Source: Blasia pusilla (taxonomy: Eukaryota > Marchantiophyta > Marchantiopsida > Blasiales). Taken from it: DNA of 64,000 nt. Position numbers and translations under genes: made by a program. The notes beneath the pieces were generated by a model that was given only the letters and a program-made list of their open reading frames with translations, was not told the DNA's origin and did no database searches. The DNA is taken from the NCBI GenBank assembly GCA_050084515.1, contig CM114272.1, positions 18,538,001 through 18,602,000 of the forward strand, read 5' to 3'. Positions 44,500 to 56,080 of the stretch are shown in pieces (positions within the stretch are counted from its first letter, which is position 1; each line of letters opens with the position of its first letter).

Positions 44500-44538
44500 T
44501 ATGAGATGCAAGAGAACTTTAGTCTCTTGCATCTCATA
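44500..44538. repeat. perfect 16-bp hairpin
   Basis: TATGAGATGCAAGAGA (44500-44515) pairs exactly with TCTCTTGCATCTCATA (44523-44538), loop of 7 bases. Confidence 0.9.
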
Positions 44539-45788
44539 AAACAACTGTTCCGGCGGGAATGGGCCGGGGGCGTGGAGGATCACTAAATATCTTTAAAACT
44601 TTACCAAGAGAATTGAGCATTTCATTCCTACTTGAGAACATGCCCAGCGTTTCACCATCGCTAGTCACTTCACGGTGGATAATCAAGCGGAATGTCTCGA
44701 AAGTGGACTCTGTCTGCTCCTTTAAATCGCGTTGCTTGTGTGTCCAACTATAAGCTCCGGGAAAGTCGGAGCGATTAAAAAAAAGGACTGAAGTTACTGT
44801 CGAAGAGCTCGATTCATCGCGCAGTCGAAACATGTCTCACAAAGAGAATCCAATCCTTAGCACATCCCAAAAGGCTCTAGAATCTAAGGAGAACCTCGCT
44901 TTGTGGTTCGGTTATGATTCATGAGACCTGCCTAAACCCGTTCGATCTGTGTCGCCAAGTTCGAATAGGCAAGAAATTCTTACCATTCCGTATGTGCGCG
45001 CGATCCCATAGACGTCGAGAGGAAATAGTTCCATCTGCGAGGATCTCGTGCCCGCTCCGCTTGTGCTCGGGAGAACGACGACGATGACGTTGGAGCTAAC
45101 AGAGCGGACTCGATTGGATCCGCCGGCCACACCGACAACAATTCAGCATCCGAATCGGTAACAATCGACGCCACTCGCTGTTGTACGTATGGGATACCGT
45201 AACAGCAGGACGTACACCTTTTTCTTGATGAATCCGCGCGCTGGAGCGGGCCTTGGCTCTCCGCTTTCTTTTCTCCCTTTATCATCCGTGGAGTCTCTTT
45301 TCGTGTGTGCTGCCGCGCATTCTACATGCCAACAGTCTCCGTCACTGACTGCCGGCAAGTCCCCCCCCTCATTTGTATCGTGATGGGTTTCCCATCCTTT
45401 TTCTACATATATTTTATTTCCTTCTTATAACTGCTCTAATGAGACGGGGTCCTTCTCACCCGGGAGTTCCTTCTCGAACCGGTTGGCTCATTTCCGGGGT
45501 GCTTTCCATGACGATTTGACACTTCTGATGCTTTTAACCGGCTACGATTAATCGGATGAGTCGGATCTCCCCGAGCATTGGCCGCTCCGTAGTTTCCGTA
45601 TCGCCCCCGGTACGCTTCGCTTTCCGCAACTTAATGACGTCGATCGGGACAGGAGGCCGGGTCCGCAGCGATCAATCCGGCTCGCGGGGGACGCAGGGGG
45701 GGTACGTTCTCTGCGAATACTCTGGAGCGCGGGGACCCACACTGGTGCGCCCTGCCGCTCTGGAGCTCCCACGGAGACTCCAGAGACT

Positions 45789-45820
45789 CCTAGAGCGGTG
45801 TTCAGCAACACCGCTCTAGG
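45789..45820. repeat. perfect 14-bp hairpin
   Basis: CCTAGAGCGGTGTT (45789-45802) pairs exactly with AACACCGCTCTAGG (45807-45820), loop CAGC. It is terminator-like in shape, but the context is eukaryotic and no T-run follows. Confidence 0.9.
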
Positions 45821-47242
45821 AGCGGAGGTCGATCCAGCTCTCGGCTCGCAGCCTCCGCATCGGCAGCTCCTGGAGACTTGGATGCGCAGCGCCAACACTC
45901 AGTGTGGAGAGTGAGTGAGTGGAGTGAAGGTGGCATGGTGATGTCGTGAAGGTATCATCCGTGGGTGAAGCTGCCTGTTCTTTGCGTCCATGCCGCTGCC
46001 TCGTGTGGTCTTCCAGGTCGTTCGGGAACTGCGCTGAGGTCACGCTTCTTGCTACGCGGGGCATTGCTTTGTCCCATTCCGAGGCGGAAAATTATCGTAA
46101 CTGACTTGAAATACAACTACGTTCCCGAGGTGAAGGCACGCAACGGTATGAGTCCGACTCGGTGATTCGACATCGCACTACCACTCCCACGAACGGTGGT
46201 CTGTTGAAGCTGTCTAGAGTTTGTGACGCAGAAATCTTCGAACCAATTACAAGCTCAGGTTAATACTCCAAACCAACTGTACGTCCTTCATATTCATAGC
46301 TGCTTGTCTTACGAGTGTGAATGCATTTCCCTGTCTACGTCTTGACAAGAATCGAGTCATGGGTTGGGATTTCAGGGCCATTTTTAACAGAAGAAGTCTG
46401 TGACCCAAGAGCCGTCCTGGTGTACATTTCACTCCGGACTCTAGGCCATACTGACAGCTGCAATCTAAGCACGGAGGTTTCACTTTCTCTCTTGTAGAAT
46501 GGAAGAAAATGCGCTGAGATACGAGTGTACTTCTTGCCTGACTTCGCAGAAATTGGAGCCTGAGCAATGGATCACCTGCTGATAGTCGGCCTCTTTTGCT
46601 TCCGGCTCGCATTTGTTCTACTGAAGTGAGTTCTCGGCACCACATTACTTTCCAGCTCATAGAAATCTTCTTTCGTGTCGTAGCATACGAACGTCACGAG
46701 ACTATGAAATATATTTTCCTTTCGTTGATGCACTCATGATAGCCCGATGTTTAGCGCGTCTTTGAGACAAACGTTCGATGAGAGCCCCCGGGGGACACTT
46801 ACTGTTTGCGTGCGTTTGAGGAGTTTGGGCAGCCTTGATTATGAGTCCCTTTCCGAGCGGCCATTCTCCGATGATGGGTCAGCACCTGGATATTTCTAGT
46901 GCAACCTTGTAGTAAACTGAGCACATGGATCTTACGAGATGTCAGCTTCTGATGATTTGCTGTTCCTGAGAGTGTTAGATAACCTATCCAGCCAATTTCC
47001 GTAATAAGTGTCCGGTACCATGATCTTAAAGCTAAGCGGGAAATTGAGTGACAGAAAGTGTGGTCACAGTATCTGGTTACAGAAACTGAGACCATATTTT
47101 TTTCTATTTTTCCCTTGCTTTCTACCTGCTCTGACTCACGCGCAACAGTTGTCGGATCAGACGCAAGCTTCTAAACAACGCGCCTGGATCTGATCGCTGA
47201 ACCTTGTAGGATCACTTAATTTGGTCTGAAATCCCGATCCCC

Positions 47243-47464
47243 TGGAGCTTCTAGGAGTTGCAAGAATGCTGCAATATTGCAGAGTGAAGATCGGCAGACA
47301 GCTCTCTGCCTACGCTTCCTATCATAGGTATCCTATGCTCAAGGACCCGACAACAAGCAGGCTTTCATTTCCTTGAAGCATAGCAGAGCAGGTAGAAAGC
47401 TTGGATTCTAGCTCCCACAATCTGGTCGCAAGATCCCCACGGTTCCAACTCCTAGGAGCTCCAG
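47243..47464. repeat. long imperfect foldback, about 220 bp
   Basis: CTGGAGCTTCTAGGAGTTG (47243-47261) is the reverse complement of CAACTCCTAGGAGCTCCAG (47446-47464) with one mismatch. Inside it CCTATGCTCAAGG pairs with CCTTGAAGCATAG with one bulge. It could be a small non-autonomous inverted-repeat element or a hairpin RNA precursor. Confidence 0.6.
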
Positions 47465-48997
47465 AGAACTAGCGTTTCCCGCAGACCCGGTGCGAGGACT
47501 ACTCGCGTTCGAGAGAGGGACGTCCCCGGTGTCACAGTCACTGGTCCAGGTCTAGCTAGTTGGAAAAGAAGACTCAGATTTTAGTCATTCTCCCCTTGCG
47601 TCTCATTCAGACGTCCATATGTCTCTTCACTCAAAAGTTTTTCTCTGATTGGATCTCTCAAGAGACTGATCGGAGATGAATTGCGCATCACTTAATAGGC
47701 ATGAAGTTTTTCGTAGGTGTATGACGATCTCGTAACTGGAATATCTTCTTGTCCACTGGTTTGAGTTAAAAGTTCGAGGCAGTTTTCACGGCATCAGTAT
47801 ATCTGAGTGCTTACCTTTCTGTCAGTTTAGTTTACCATCTGACTCGGCATTTGCAGCTCTGTCCTTTTCTGTACGAATTTTACATTCAGAGGGTACGGAG
47901 TTGGATGCTAACCTGGCAACGTCGGATTGTGTCCTCCATATGAGGATTTGTCTTCTCCGGGAGCAGCTATAGATTCAAAGCTCATTGCCACACAAGATGG
48001 AGATGGGAGGTGCTGACTACTTGATCATATCGTGGCTGCAGGTCATATTTCAATACCTTCAGACTCACGTGCAGCTTCTTTTTATTGGAAAGCCTTCATT
48101 GGTGACTGTGATCGGGACAGTTCTGTTTCTTCGGGACAAGATTTCGAGTGAGCCTCTCATTAAACCCATTTTCGTGCGAAAATCCTTTACTTGTTACGGA
48201 GCGGACATTCGACGCAATGGATCGTTGCGGGTTTTAGAATGACCAGAAACAAGCGGAGCGGTAGTGAAGCGGGCGTGTTAGTGGTGCAGTTGAGAACGTT
48301 TAGAGTTACACGCGTCTGCAGTATTTTATTGTCGAGGTTGGCAGTGGCCCAATTTCATATCCAAATGATGACCTTCTCTTCTACGCTGCCACTCCTCCGT
48401 ATAGCTTTTGTGAAAAGATGTCGCCCTGAAGAAAAGAAGAATTCTTTACAGTCTGTGTAACTCGGCGGGCGGTCAACTTTGAACTGCTCCACACTCAACA
48501 CTCTTTTCTTTTCGCACCTCGTGCTCTTCGGAATTTCTGCGAAAACCGGTTTGTGCTCTCTTGTTCGATATCGAATCGCTTTTCTTGCGCAGTGCCTTCC
48601 CTCCCCTTCAACATTATGGCAGTCAGTGACTTTTCCCATTGCGGTCCTTCCCAGTCGGTTTCCGAGACACCATCGTCGTGGCTTCTATTCGCCGGGACAC
48701 GAGCCCATATGCTCATATGTCGACTCTGAGGATGCATTCGAAAACATTATCATCTTCTTGCGGACCGGTTCGGTCCCGTCCCGTCCCAGCAAAAAGTCCT
48801 TGGAGCGTGGCGTCACGCCTTCGAATAAACCATCAAAACCCTCTTGAAAGCGGATTCTGGGAGCCAAGAGTTCCGACGTCACGAAGCGGACGGAGAGGAA
48901 AGAGAACTAGATGAGAACTGCTCCTCACTGACCTGCCGACGGTTTCCATCGCGACGGCATCTGAGAACGTTCCCGCGAACCGTTTCGCTGGTGGAGA

Positions 48998-49048
48998 GTC
49001 GGCGAGTCGAAGGCTTGGTCTCGCTGGTGGAGCCTTCGACTCGCCGAC
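48998..49048. repeat. perfect 18-bp hairpin with nested direct repeat
   Basis: GTCGGCGAGTCGAAGGCT (48998-49015) pairs exactly with AGCCTTCGACTCGCCGAC (49031-49048), loop of 15. The word TCGCTGGTGGAG occurs directly before the left arm (48985) and again in the loop (49021). Confidence 0.9.
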
Positions 49049-50187
49049 TGCTCCACAGAGGCGCCTTGATCTGAGAGCGAACGTCATACTATCTGCTTTC
49101 ATGAATGTCCGGTCGTCATAATCACAATGATAATGGAGTGTCTCGGCAGGTAAAACGTGGACGGTCGGAAGCCATCCGCAATAGTATCCCGCGGGGTCAT
49201 GAATCCCGCACTTTCGAGCACCAGTTTCACTCCCACAGGTCACTGAATTCATTCTGCTCGTCGCTTACGGACGCGCCCCGATCGCCATCGCGATTCGTGG
49301 GCCCTCCTTCCGTGCTATTCTCGGCTGCCAATTATCGTCTGAGACAACGCCTGCGTGGTCTCGTGTAAATGTGTGATCTCGCGATCAGGATTCACGCAAG
49401 AGTATCATTGCAGCTCTGCCTAATACTAGAAGTACAAGCGCTTACAAGCATCAGCTCCGCGCGTGGACCATTGCAAGCGAATGTGATATATTTACTCATT
49501 TCAACTCTCACTGTGTATGGTGTCCTTGACTGCAGGTACTACTGCCGCTGAGCACCTCCCTCTCTAATCCCGGACATAGCCTCCACTATGTACATCCTCA
49601 TCCTTGAGCTGGGTAAACCGATACCCTGGATGGATAAACCCATGATCGTGGAATCATGGCGTCTATGAGCTCGTGCTCGAATTTCATTTGGGGTATAGGT
49701 ATGTTCTAGTCCGCCAAAAGACAGTTGTCTATAGTTCTTAGGGCCCGGTTCCATGAGAGGCAGTGTGCACTATTATCGCGAGTTCGTTTGTAAGTTTGCA
49801 GTCTGATTGCGTGGCGTGGACTTTCACGAATTCTGGTCGTTATTTTTAGGCCCTGGGACTTGGCCCAAGACAGGCAGCCCGTTCCCCTGATACAAGTACT
49901 TCGTCCCAAAACGTCTCCTCGCCCCAAACAGTGTTGAGGAGTTTAGACGAGGACAATGAACTTCAATGGAAAACCCATAAGAGATACAAAAGAGGGGGAA
50001 TAGAGAGCCAAAAATCCGCATGGCAAAATCGCCTGCGAGGAAAGGAAGGGGACCTTCCCTTATCAACCAAACTCACCGATGATAAAGTTAATATCAACAA
50101 CACGTACGAAATCATGATTAGTACTAAGTGGGCCTCTAGCATTGGAGTCTCTAGTTGCCTGAGACCGTCGTAAAAGCCTATGTCCTA

Positions 50188-50451
50188 AAATGGCAGCAGC
50201 TTAGTTGCCTACAATAAAGAATCGCAATAATTAAGAACAATAAAAAATGGCAGCAGCTTAGAAGTGATCCTCGTTGCCTACAATAAAGAATCGTAATAAT
50301 TAAGAACATTAAAGAATCGCGCCAGCTTAGAAGTGCTCTTGTTTTGACATCATAGGTTTTTGTCTTCAAACTCCCACGTGTGATCGACATAAGAGGGTTT
50401 GACATCATAGGTTTTTGTCTTCAAACTCCCATGGTGATCGACATAAGAGGG
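50188..50451. repeat. two adjacent tandem duplications
   Basis: TTGCCTACAATAAAGAATCG..AATAATTAAGAAC with AGCAGCTTAG-type ends is repeated at about 50203 and 50273. Next to it a 55-bp unit, TTTGACATCATAGGTTTTTG..CGACATAAGAGGG, occurs at 50343 and 50398. Confidence 0.8.
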
Positions 50452-51059
50452 GACAAATCTATACTATTATTTGAGGAGCTTGAACGTTCATCACGTGTCT
50501 TCTCAAAGGCAAGAATGTATGGTGCGTGGCATGTATGTGTATCATATCGAATAGGTTGAATAAATTAAATTGGGCGTTTAGGGTTATAAAGATCGTGGAT
50601 CGTACGATCTCTCATAGGTCATAACTAGTAAATCAGTACTCTAGATGAATTTTTTGTGAGAACGCTTTAAAACTGAAACAAAGGAGTGAAGAACTCGAAT
50701 GTGCGCAAGCATTGCATTTCCTAGGGTCCTGATGGAACATAATCGTGGCTAGAACATTAGAGTCGAGACTCATATGTAGTAGGCATATGACTACTTGACA
50801 AACATTCCACTCAATCACAAGTTTCTACAAAAGTCTCATATCTAAAGTTGAGAATCGCACATAATCATGGTCTTTATTATGGAAGTGAAATTGAAGAGAT
50901 ACTCCACTAATTTGCAAAATTTTCAGTCACTAAAATAGCCACCGACTGTCCATTCTCTTGTTGTCTCCACCGAGGACAATATCAAGGATACATTTTCGTT
51001 TGAGTGTATCTTGTGGGTTAGAAAGCATAAGGAATGGGAGTATCGTCTACATGGACATG
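50452..51059. other. AT-rich, no gene seen
   Basis: No readable frame or repeat of note. It marks the truncated 3' edge of R1 copy C. Confidence 0.4.
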
Positions 51060-51471
51060 TCCCTCAATCAAATCACTAGGCCAAGTGATGACATTGCTAA
51101 ATGCTGCTAAGGTCGCCATCTCTCATGGCCGTCGCTCGTTCAGTGCATCTGTGAATCGAACGGGTAATGAGCTAAGGCGCCCATCACCTGAGTGCCATCC
51201 TGATCTCTAGGACGCTGACTCCTCCCAGTAATCCAGGGAAAACCCCATCGGATATAACACTGCTCCACCAACCAAGACGTCATAGGACTCTGCACAATCA
51301 CTATCGTCTTAGCTCACACCGCGGACTCATCTATAGGATGTCCCAAGCGAATCCTCACCACGACCTCCTGTCGGGTGATATACTGTGTTGTACTCATTCC
51401 ATCCAAGGATGCATGTGTCCGAAATGGACAACGCTCCACATTGGCTCTCGTCAAGCCGAATCCTCTGAATG
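51060..51471 (-). pseudogene. C-terminal half of R1 retropepsin, copy C
   Basis: On the minus strand, directly after the solo LTR, the frame reads FRGFGLTRANVERCPFRTHA, SLDGMSTTQYITRQEVVVRI, then AKTIVIV and, after a frameshift, ESYDVLVGGAVLYPMGFSLD. The YDVLVG segment resembles the YDVILG motif near the end of Ty3/gypsy proteases. LPVRF follows. It continues the protease start found at 52753-52800. The methyltransferase expected next is missing; the element is truncated here. Confidence 0.65.
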
Positions 51472-51475
51472 ACGC
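51472..51475. other. target-site duplication of R2 solo LTR, left
   Basis: ACGC directly before the LTR start TGTCGT; the same ACGC follows the LTR end at 52749-52752. A 4-bp duplication is a little short for Ty3/gypsy (usually 5) but within the range of LTR elements. Confidence 0.7.
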
Positions 51476-52748
51476 TGTCGTATAGTAAAATCAACCAATG
51501 TGTAAACTCCTTCGTCATTAAGTTTTAGATAGAGTTTCATTAGTATTAAGTAAATTGGCTTAGAAAAAGGAGATTCTTATGTTTAAACCTCTTTATGGTG
51601 CCTCTTTTATGCGGGCCCAACTTTAGAAAAAGGAGGTAATAAATAAAAGATGACTTTATAAAAATAAAGTAGTTGCTTTAATGAAAAGCAAAAGTAGTCT
51701 TGGTTGGTGGCTAGGTTAGTTGGGGTAATTTGGAAAATATCATGTGGGTAAAAGAGGATATTTTGGAAGAGATAAGAGGAAATCTACTTGTGTCAAAATG
51801 TGATTGGCTAAGCCTTGAGAGGAAGCCATGTGGCACAAGATAAGATAAGTTCTATTTCGTACTCTTGTGGATCCCTTGTGAGTATATAAAGAGGAGGGAC
51901 CTTCAAGGGTTCATCACCTTCTATTCCACATCTTGAGTCTCTCGTGTCTCTCTTGAGTGTATGGCTTTGGGATTGCTTGCTCTTCCAATGAGAGTGGATC
52001 ACCCCTCTTGGGAGAGTAACTTGATCATGGTCTATTCTTCGAGAGGTTTCTAGAGTGTGGTGTGTGTGTGTGTAGGGATGAGAGGTTTGTCACCGTAGAG
52101 GAGTTTAGTCATACTAAAATAGCGGATGTTTTGGCTTGTTACTTTCCCAATGAGAGTGGATTACCCCTCTTGGGAGAATAACTCCGCCAAAACCCATTCT
52201 TGAGGAGAGTAGAGAATGTCTGTCAAGCATGGATAGGGGTGGAGCACGAGCTGTGCCCGACTTTCCTTTCCTAAATCCTTACCATGTCAAGGTACTCTTT
52301 GTAGATAGGCACTGGTTCACTCGCTATTTAGTTAATCACTTTGGGGAGGCGTTCATGAACCAGGTCATGCAATCTCCAACTCGGTGATTCTTCCTATCGT
52401 CACATATGGAAGGACATGGGATTGTACTTTGTATGTCCTTATATAGCGATCCATGGATGTCAATAGGCCTGGTCAAGTAGGGTTTAACACTAGTTGTGCT
52501 ATCTTCCTCGTGTACAAACGTAAAATAGTTTATAGGGATTTTATAGTTAGGAATTTCGGGATCCGATGTTACGAAGAAGTGATCGCCTCGCACTTCCATT
52601 TATGATACCTGTCGTGAGAGAATGGAGAGTGTACATCATAATTTTGTATTGAAAAAGGAGAACTTATTAGAGAGTTCACCTTGCATCGACCGCATCTACC
52701 GCAGCTAGAAGGCCCGCCCTTGCTCGAAGAAAGATTTTCGACACGACA
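51476..52748 (+). repeat. complete R2 solo LTR, 1273 bp
   Basis: It begins TGTCGT and ends ACGACA, which are exact reverse complements (TG..CA type), and is flanked by ACGC on both sides. Removing it and one ACGC rejoins the R1 protease in frame (LMLGKA continuing with SFRGFGLTRAN), so the borders are firm. A TATA box lies at 51883-51890. A partly duplicated block, GAGAGTGGATCACCCCTCTT and GAGAGTGGATTACCCCTCTT, occurs near 51989 and 52150. No internal region accompanies it, so it arose by LTR-LTR recombination. Related copies: 5540-6726, 14207-14443, 30570-30931. Confidence 0.85.
51883..51890 (+). promoter_or_regulatory. TATA box of R2 solo LTR
   Basis: TATATAAA followed by GAGGAGGGACCTTCAAGGG, the same configuration as in the other R2 copies. 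It points plus, opposite to the host element copy C. Confidence 0.55.
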
Positions 52749-52752
52749 ACGC
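52749..52752. other. target-site duplication of R2 solo LTR, right
   Basis: ACGC directly after the LTR end ACGACA. Confidence 0.7.
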
Positions 52753-53343
52753 TTTCCCCAACATTAGGGGTTGCGCTCTTGAATCCAACAAGACGCGCTC
52801 CGGACTAAAAGCTCTATCTCCTGGACTCACCAACTCGAAGACCTCTCCTCGATTATCCAGCAACACAACACCAGGAGAAGCCATGACACGCTCTATCACG
52901 GGTCTAGCCGGCATCTTTGCCATCCTAGCAGCCGCAGCCTGCCATGAATCTGACGTGGACGACCCGAGCATCCGCTCCAAGGGCTGGTCCATCACCTCCT
53001 CTGCAATCACCTCTGAACGTGATGGAGGAACTCCAACTCCACGCTCACATAGCGTAGCGGCCAGCCGGAAAACCTCGATGGACATACCTCCCGACGTCAT
53101 AACATCGAAAGCAGTAAACAACGAAGCACGGTACACCATCGTGAGCCCTCCCAACATCGTACTCAACACATGCTCCTCCTGAGCATCAACAATAGGAGTC
53201 ATCGCACTCTCTTCTCCCATCGCCCTCTGTGCCTGCACACCAATAACATCACCAACTCTCCGGGAAGTCTGATCATGACTCATCGATGGGATCCTCATCG
53301 CCTCAAATAACGTGAAAGATTGAGGAAGCATGGTTTGTTTCAT
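52753..53343 (-). pseudogene. Gag C-terminus and retropepsin start, R1 copy C
   Basis: A stop-free minus-strand frame from MKQTMLPQSFTLFEAMRI onward joins the Gag end (same KQT.LPQSF as copy B at 14185) to the protease. Near the 3' end it reads SPERVLLDSRAQPLMLGKA. D-S-x-A is the retropepsin active-site pattern (DSGA or DTGA), with Gly changed to Arg (GGA to AGA, about 52774-52785). The intervening 170 residues (for example LSTMLGGLTMVYRASLFTAF and RMAKMPARPVIERVMASPGV) have no recognised domain and are seen only in this copy. The frame then enters the solo LTR at 52748, so the last 14 residues of the open frame are LTR sequence. Confidence 0.7.
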
Positions 53344-54930
53344 GGCTTCCCCTAATTATGGATCCAACTCTACTGCTGCTCCACGCGTCACAACTGCAGC
53401 GGCCTCCATCTGGGCAACCCTACACATCCAACCAAGATCCTCCATATGTTCGGCTGCTCCACATGATGTCGATGCCACAGATCTTGCATCGGGTAACCTC
53501 AATGCCATAGTGGCAATCTGCTCCTTTAGCTGATGTATCTGAGTAGCCATCCCAGCCTCACGCTTCGCATCTCCCTCAACGGGTCTAGGTGGTGGGACCC
53601 TACCTCCTCCATGGGCAACTCCACCACCCTGTTAGGAAACTCCAACTCCTCGTCCCCCAACAGGACTACCTGGTGCACAATCTCTAGCCCATCCGGACCG
53701 GCTACTCGCTCTAGTGCCCTATCTGGCCCTCGGTCCGGACGTAACTAAGGGTGTAAACTGAAACACCTGGCGTGTGTGTGACCATACCTCTAACAATAGT
53801 CACACTGATAACCTCCTGGTGCAGCACCATCTCCTCCTCCATGGTGAGGCACACTTCCATGACCCAGACAAGTGCAATCACGCTAATGATGGGCTCCACC
53901 ATATGACCAAAAAATAATCATAGGTGGTTGGTGATGAGCCGTATATGAAGGCGCAGGTCTCTGTGGCACGGCCTCTAGGTATCCTCCTTGAGCTCGTGGT
54001 GCCACACTCGACGTGTCTCGGAGTCCACGTTGCTGCACAGGTGGTGTAGACAATCGTGACTGCTCTCGCCTAGAACCCATGGTGGCTACGTTATCCTCCT
54101 CCATGTTGCGCTCAATGTTCTCAACAATCCTAAAAACATCTCTTAAGGTAGGGGAGGTGTTCATAAGAAGCACCCCCTCTCGCACCCGTATCTGTAGGGT
54201 CTGGTCCACCATCCCGTACCATGATTGGATAGCATGAGCCTTTGTCACTCCCTGAGTGACGTTAATCAACTAGCCCAAGCAAGTATAAGCCTCATGCAAA
54301 CTCTCACCCGGGCACCTCTCAAAGTTGTGGATGCTCCACAACTTCTCCGTCCGTATCCCCTGGTAGCTCGCCCTCAACTTAGCGAAGAACTCAACCACGG
54401 GGTTGAACTAGGGATGAACCCGACTAGACGGTGCAACTGCTCCAGTTCGAGTGACCCCTCCTAAAACGTCACTACTGGAAGAGGAAGTAACCTCTCCTGA
54501 CTCCTCCTCCTCATCTGGGAACGGCTCCATCCATGAGACATAGTGTGGGTCATAGTAGAGTCGCCATGCCTCAATCTCCTGGGCATATTTGGGGAAGAAC
54601 TCATGATAATCGTCCATGGGCGCCCCCTCTAAATGCTAGAACATACCATTCCATGTTGTAAACGGGTTGGACTCTCTAGAGTTCCTAGCCCGCTATCAGT
54701 CACACCAACTCCTAAACTCCGCAATGAAGTCGTGTAACTGTATAGTGCCTACATCACCCGAAAACCTACGCGGTCCTCTACCCCGGTCGTCCATCTCGTA
54801 CGCCCAACTGGTAGAACCACTCAATATGTACGGTGGATCACTAACACACTCCCCCTCGTCTGAAGATAACACTAAAGGAGATCGAGGTGGTTTGTCACGT
54901 GGAGACCCTCGAAACCTCGCACCACTCCGG
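53344..54930 (-). pseudogene. Gag polyprotein, R1 copy C
   Basis: Minus-strand counterpart of copy B Gag. Readable segments include MDDYHEFFPKYAQEIEAWRL, EPFPDEEEESGEVTSSSSSD, AHAIQSWYGMVDQTLQIRVR, EGVLLMNTSPTLRDVFRIVE and QIHQLKEQIATMALRLPDAR. The zinc-knuckle region (53700-53900) is damaged: the first Cys of knuckle one reads FWSYGGAHH. Several stops and frameshifts are present. Identity with copy B is high over the whole gene, which makes the pair useful for deducing the ancestral state. Confidence 0.82.
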
Positions 54931-56080
54931 GTAAACCCTCAAGAGCTACTCTCAAGTCCACTACCTTGCCTCTCAAAATCCCGAAAGGACGCCGTGATGG
55001 CCCTCGTGCCCCTCTCACATGATCATTCTCAATCTCGCAAGTAATCCCTCAATCACTAAAACTAAACATGCGGCACTCAATCTACACTCTCTCACTGAGA
55101 CGTGTGTTATGCGGCAACACGCGGCGCGGTCCGTCAAATCAACTAATTTATCGTGTCATCGACAAACCACCCTCAACTCTCGACATCCCACACAGGTCTA
55201 TGTCCCCTAAGCCCATACATCATCGATGCTCTCAACATCAGCTCAAAACCCAATATCCCAAATAACTTCCCAATACCCGGAAATCCCTCACACGTGCAGG
55301 GTAATAGACCAGAATGGATAACATGACAATAATGTCGATGTTGCTCCTCGGCAACTGCAAATCTCTATCCCAACTCGGTCGTGAAGACAACTCCTCCAAT
55401 CATCCAGTCGTACTCCTCTCGTACTGATGCTGCTCAAACCTCCTTGATGTGTGGTGAAAGTCCAACGGTCCGGTGTGGCACTGGCGGCACGGAACGGCTA
55501 CCAAAGACACGGCACTTGGGAATGGCATGCGGCATTCGGCGGTATAACCTCCTCAATCAGAAATTCACATGCTCTGCTCCTTAGTGAAGGAGCGGCTCCA
55601 CGATCCAGACGGTGCAGTGCGGCCACAAGCAGTACGGCGCGGCAATCGGCGGCGCGTAGTGGCTATGGGAGTCATGACACGGTACTCAATCGACGTCGAG
55701 CAGCTACCAATCACAACATAGCAACATGAAATGAAAACTCAAACACCATAACCTGAGGTCATCTGCCATCACAGGTTGATGACAAAATTGCAATGACGGT
55801 GGCGGCCAAAATAAAGTACACGGTGGCGATGCAAGTAAGAGAATCAACGGTCATCGTGGAAGACCCTCCACTCCGTAATGGCGGCAATGGAAACCAAAGG
55901 GTGGACAACGGACGAACGCGACTCGGAGTAGCGCTAGGCGACGGCGGTGGACAGTGGACCATTGACGGTGACAGTTGACCATTGATGGTGACTATGACGG
56001 AAACCGCCGCCACCGGCGTGATGGCTGGTTTAGGGTTTGAACAATTTAACCTTAAAAATCGCCTAGCAATGGCAATTTTT
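54931..56080 (-). other. 5' leader / gag-proximal region, R1 copy C
   Basis: Reverse-complement match to 11391-12515 of copy B, including the ACCGTTGATGGT-type iterations near 55950 and the GGCGATTTTTAAGG block near 56055. No gene is assigned. Confidence 0.5.

Larger units (their letters stand above)
44206..50187. other. GC-richer stretch without recognisable genes
   Basis: Nearly 6 kb with many short overlapping open frames on both strands, none with a familiar motif, and no RNA gene seen. It contains several perfect hairpins listed separately. Composition is unlike the retroelements around it. It may be single-copy host DNA, for example introns or a regulatory region, or a repeat type I do not know. 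Confidence 0.4.

Noticed and set aside
45789-45820. hairpin as a bacterial-type terminator
   Set aside because: Eukaryotic context, no T-run after the stem and no upstream gene.
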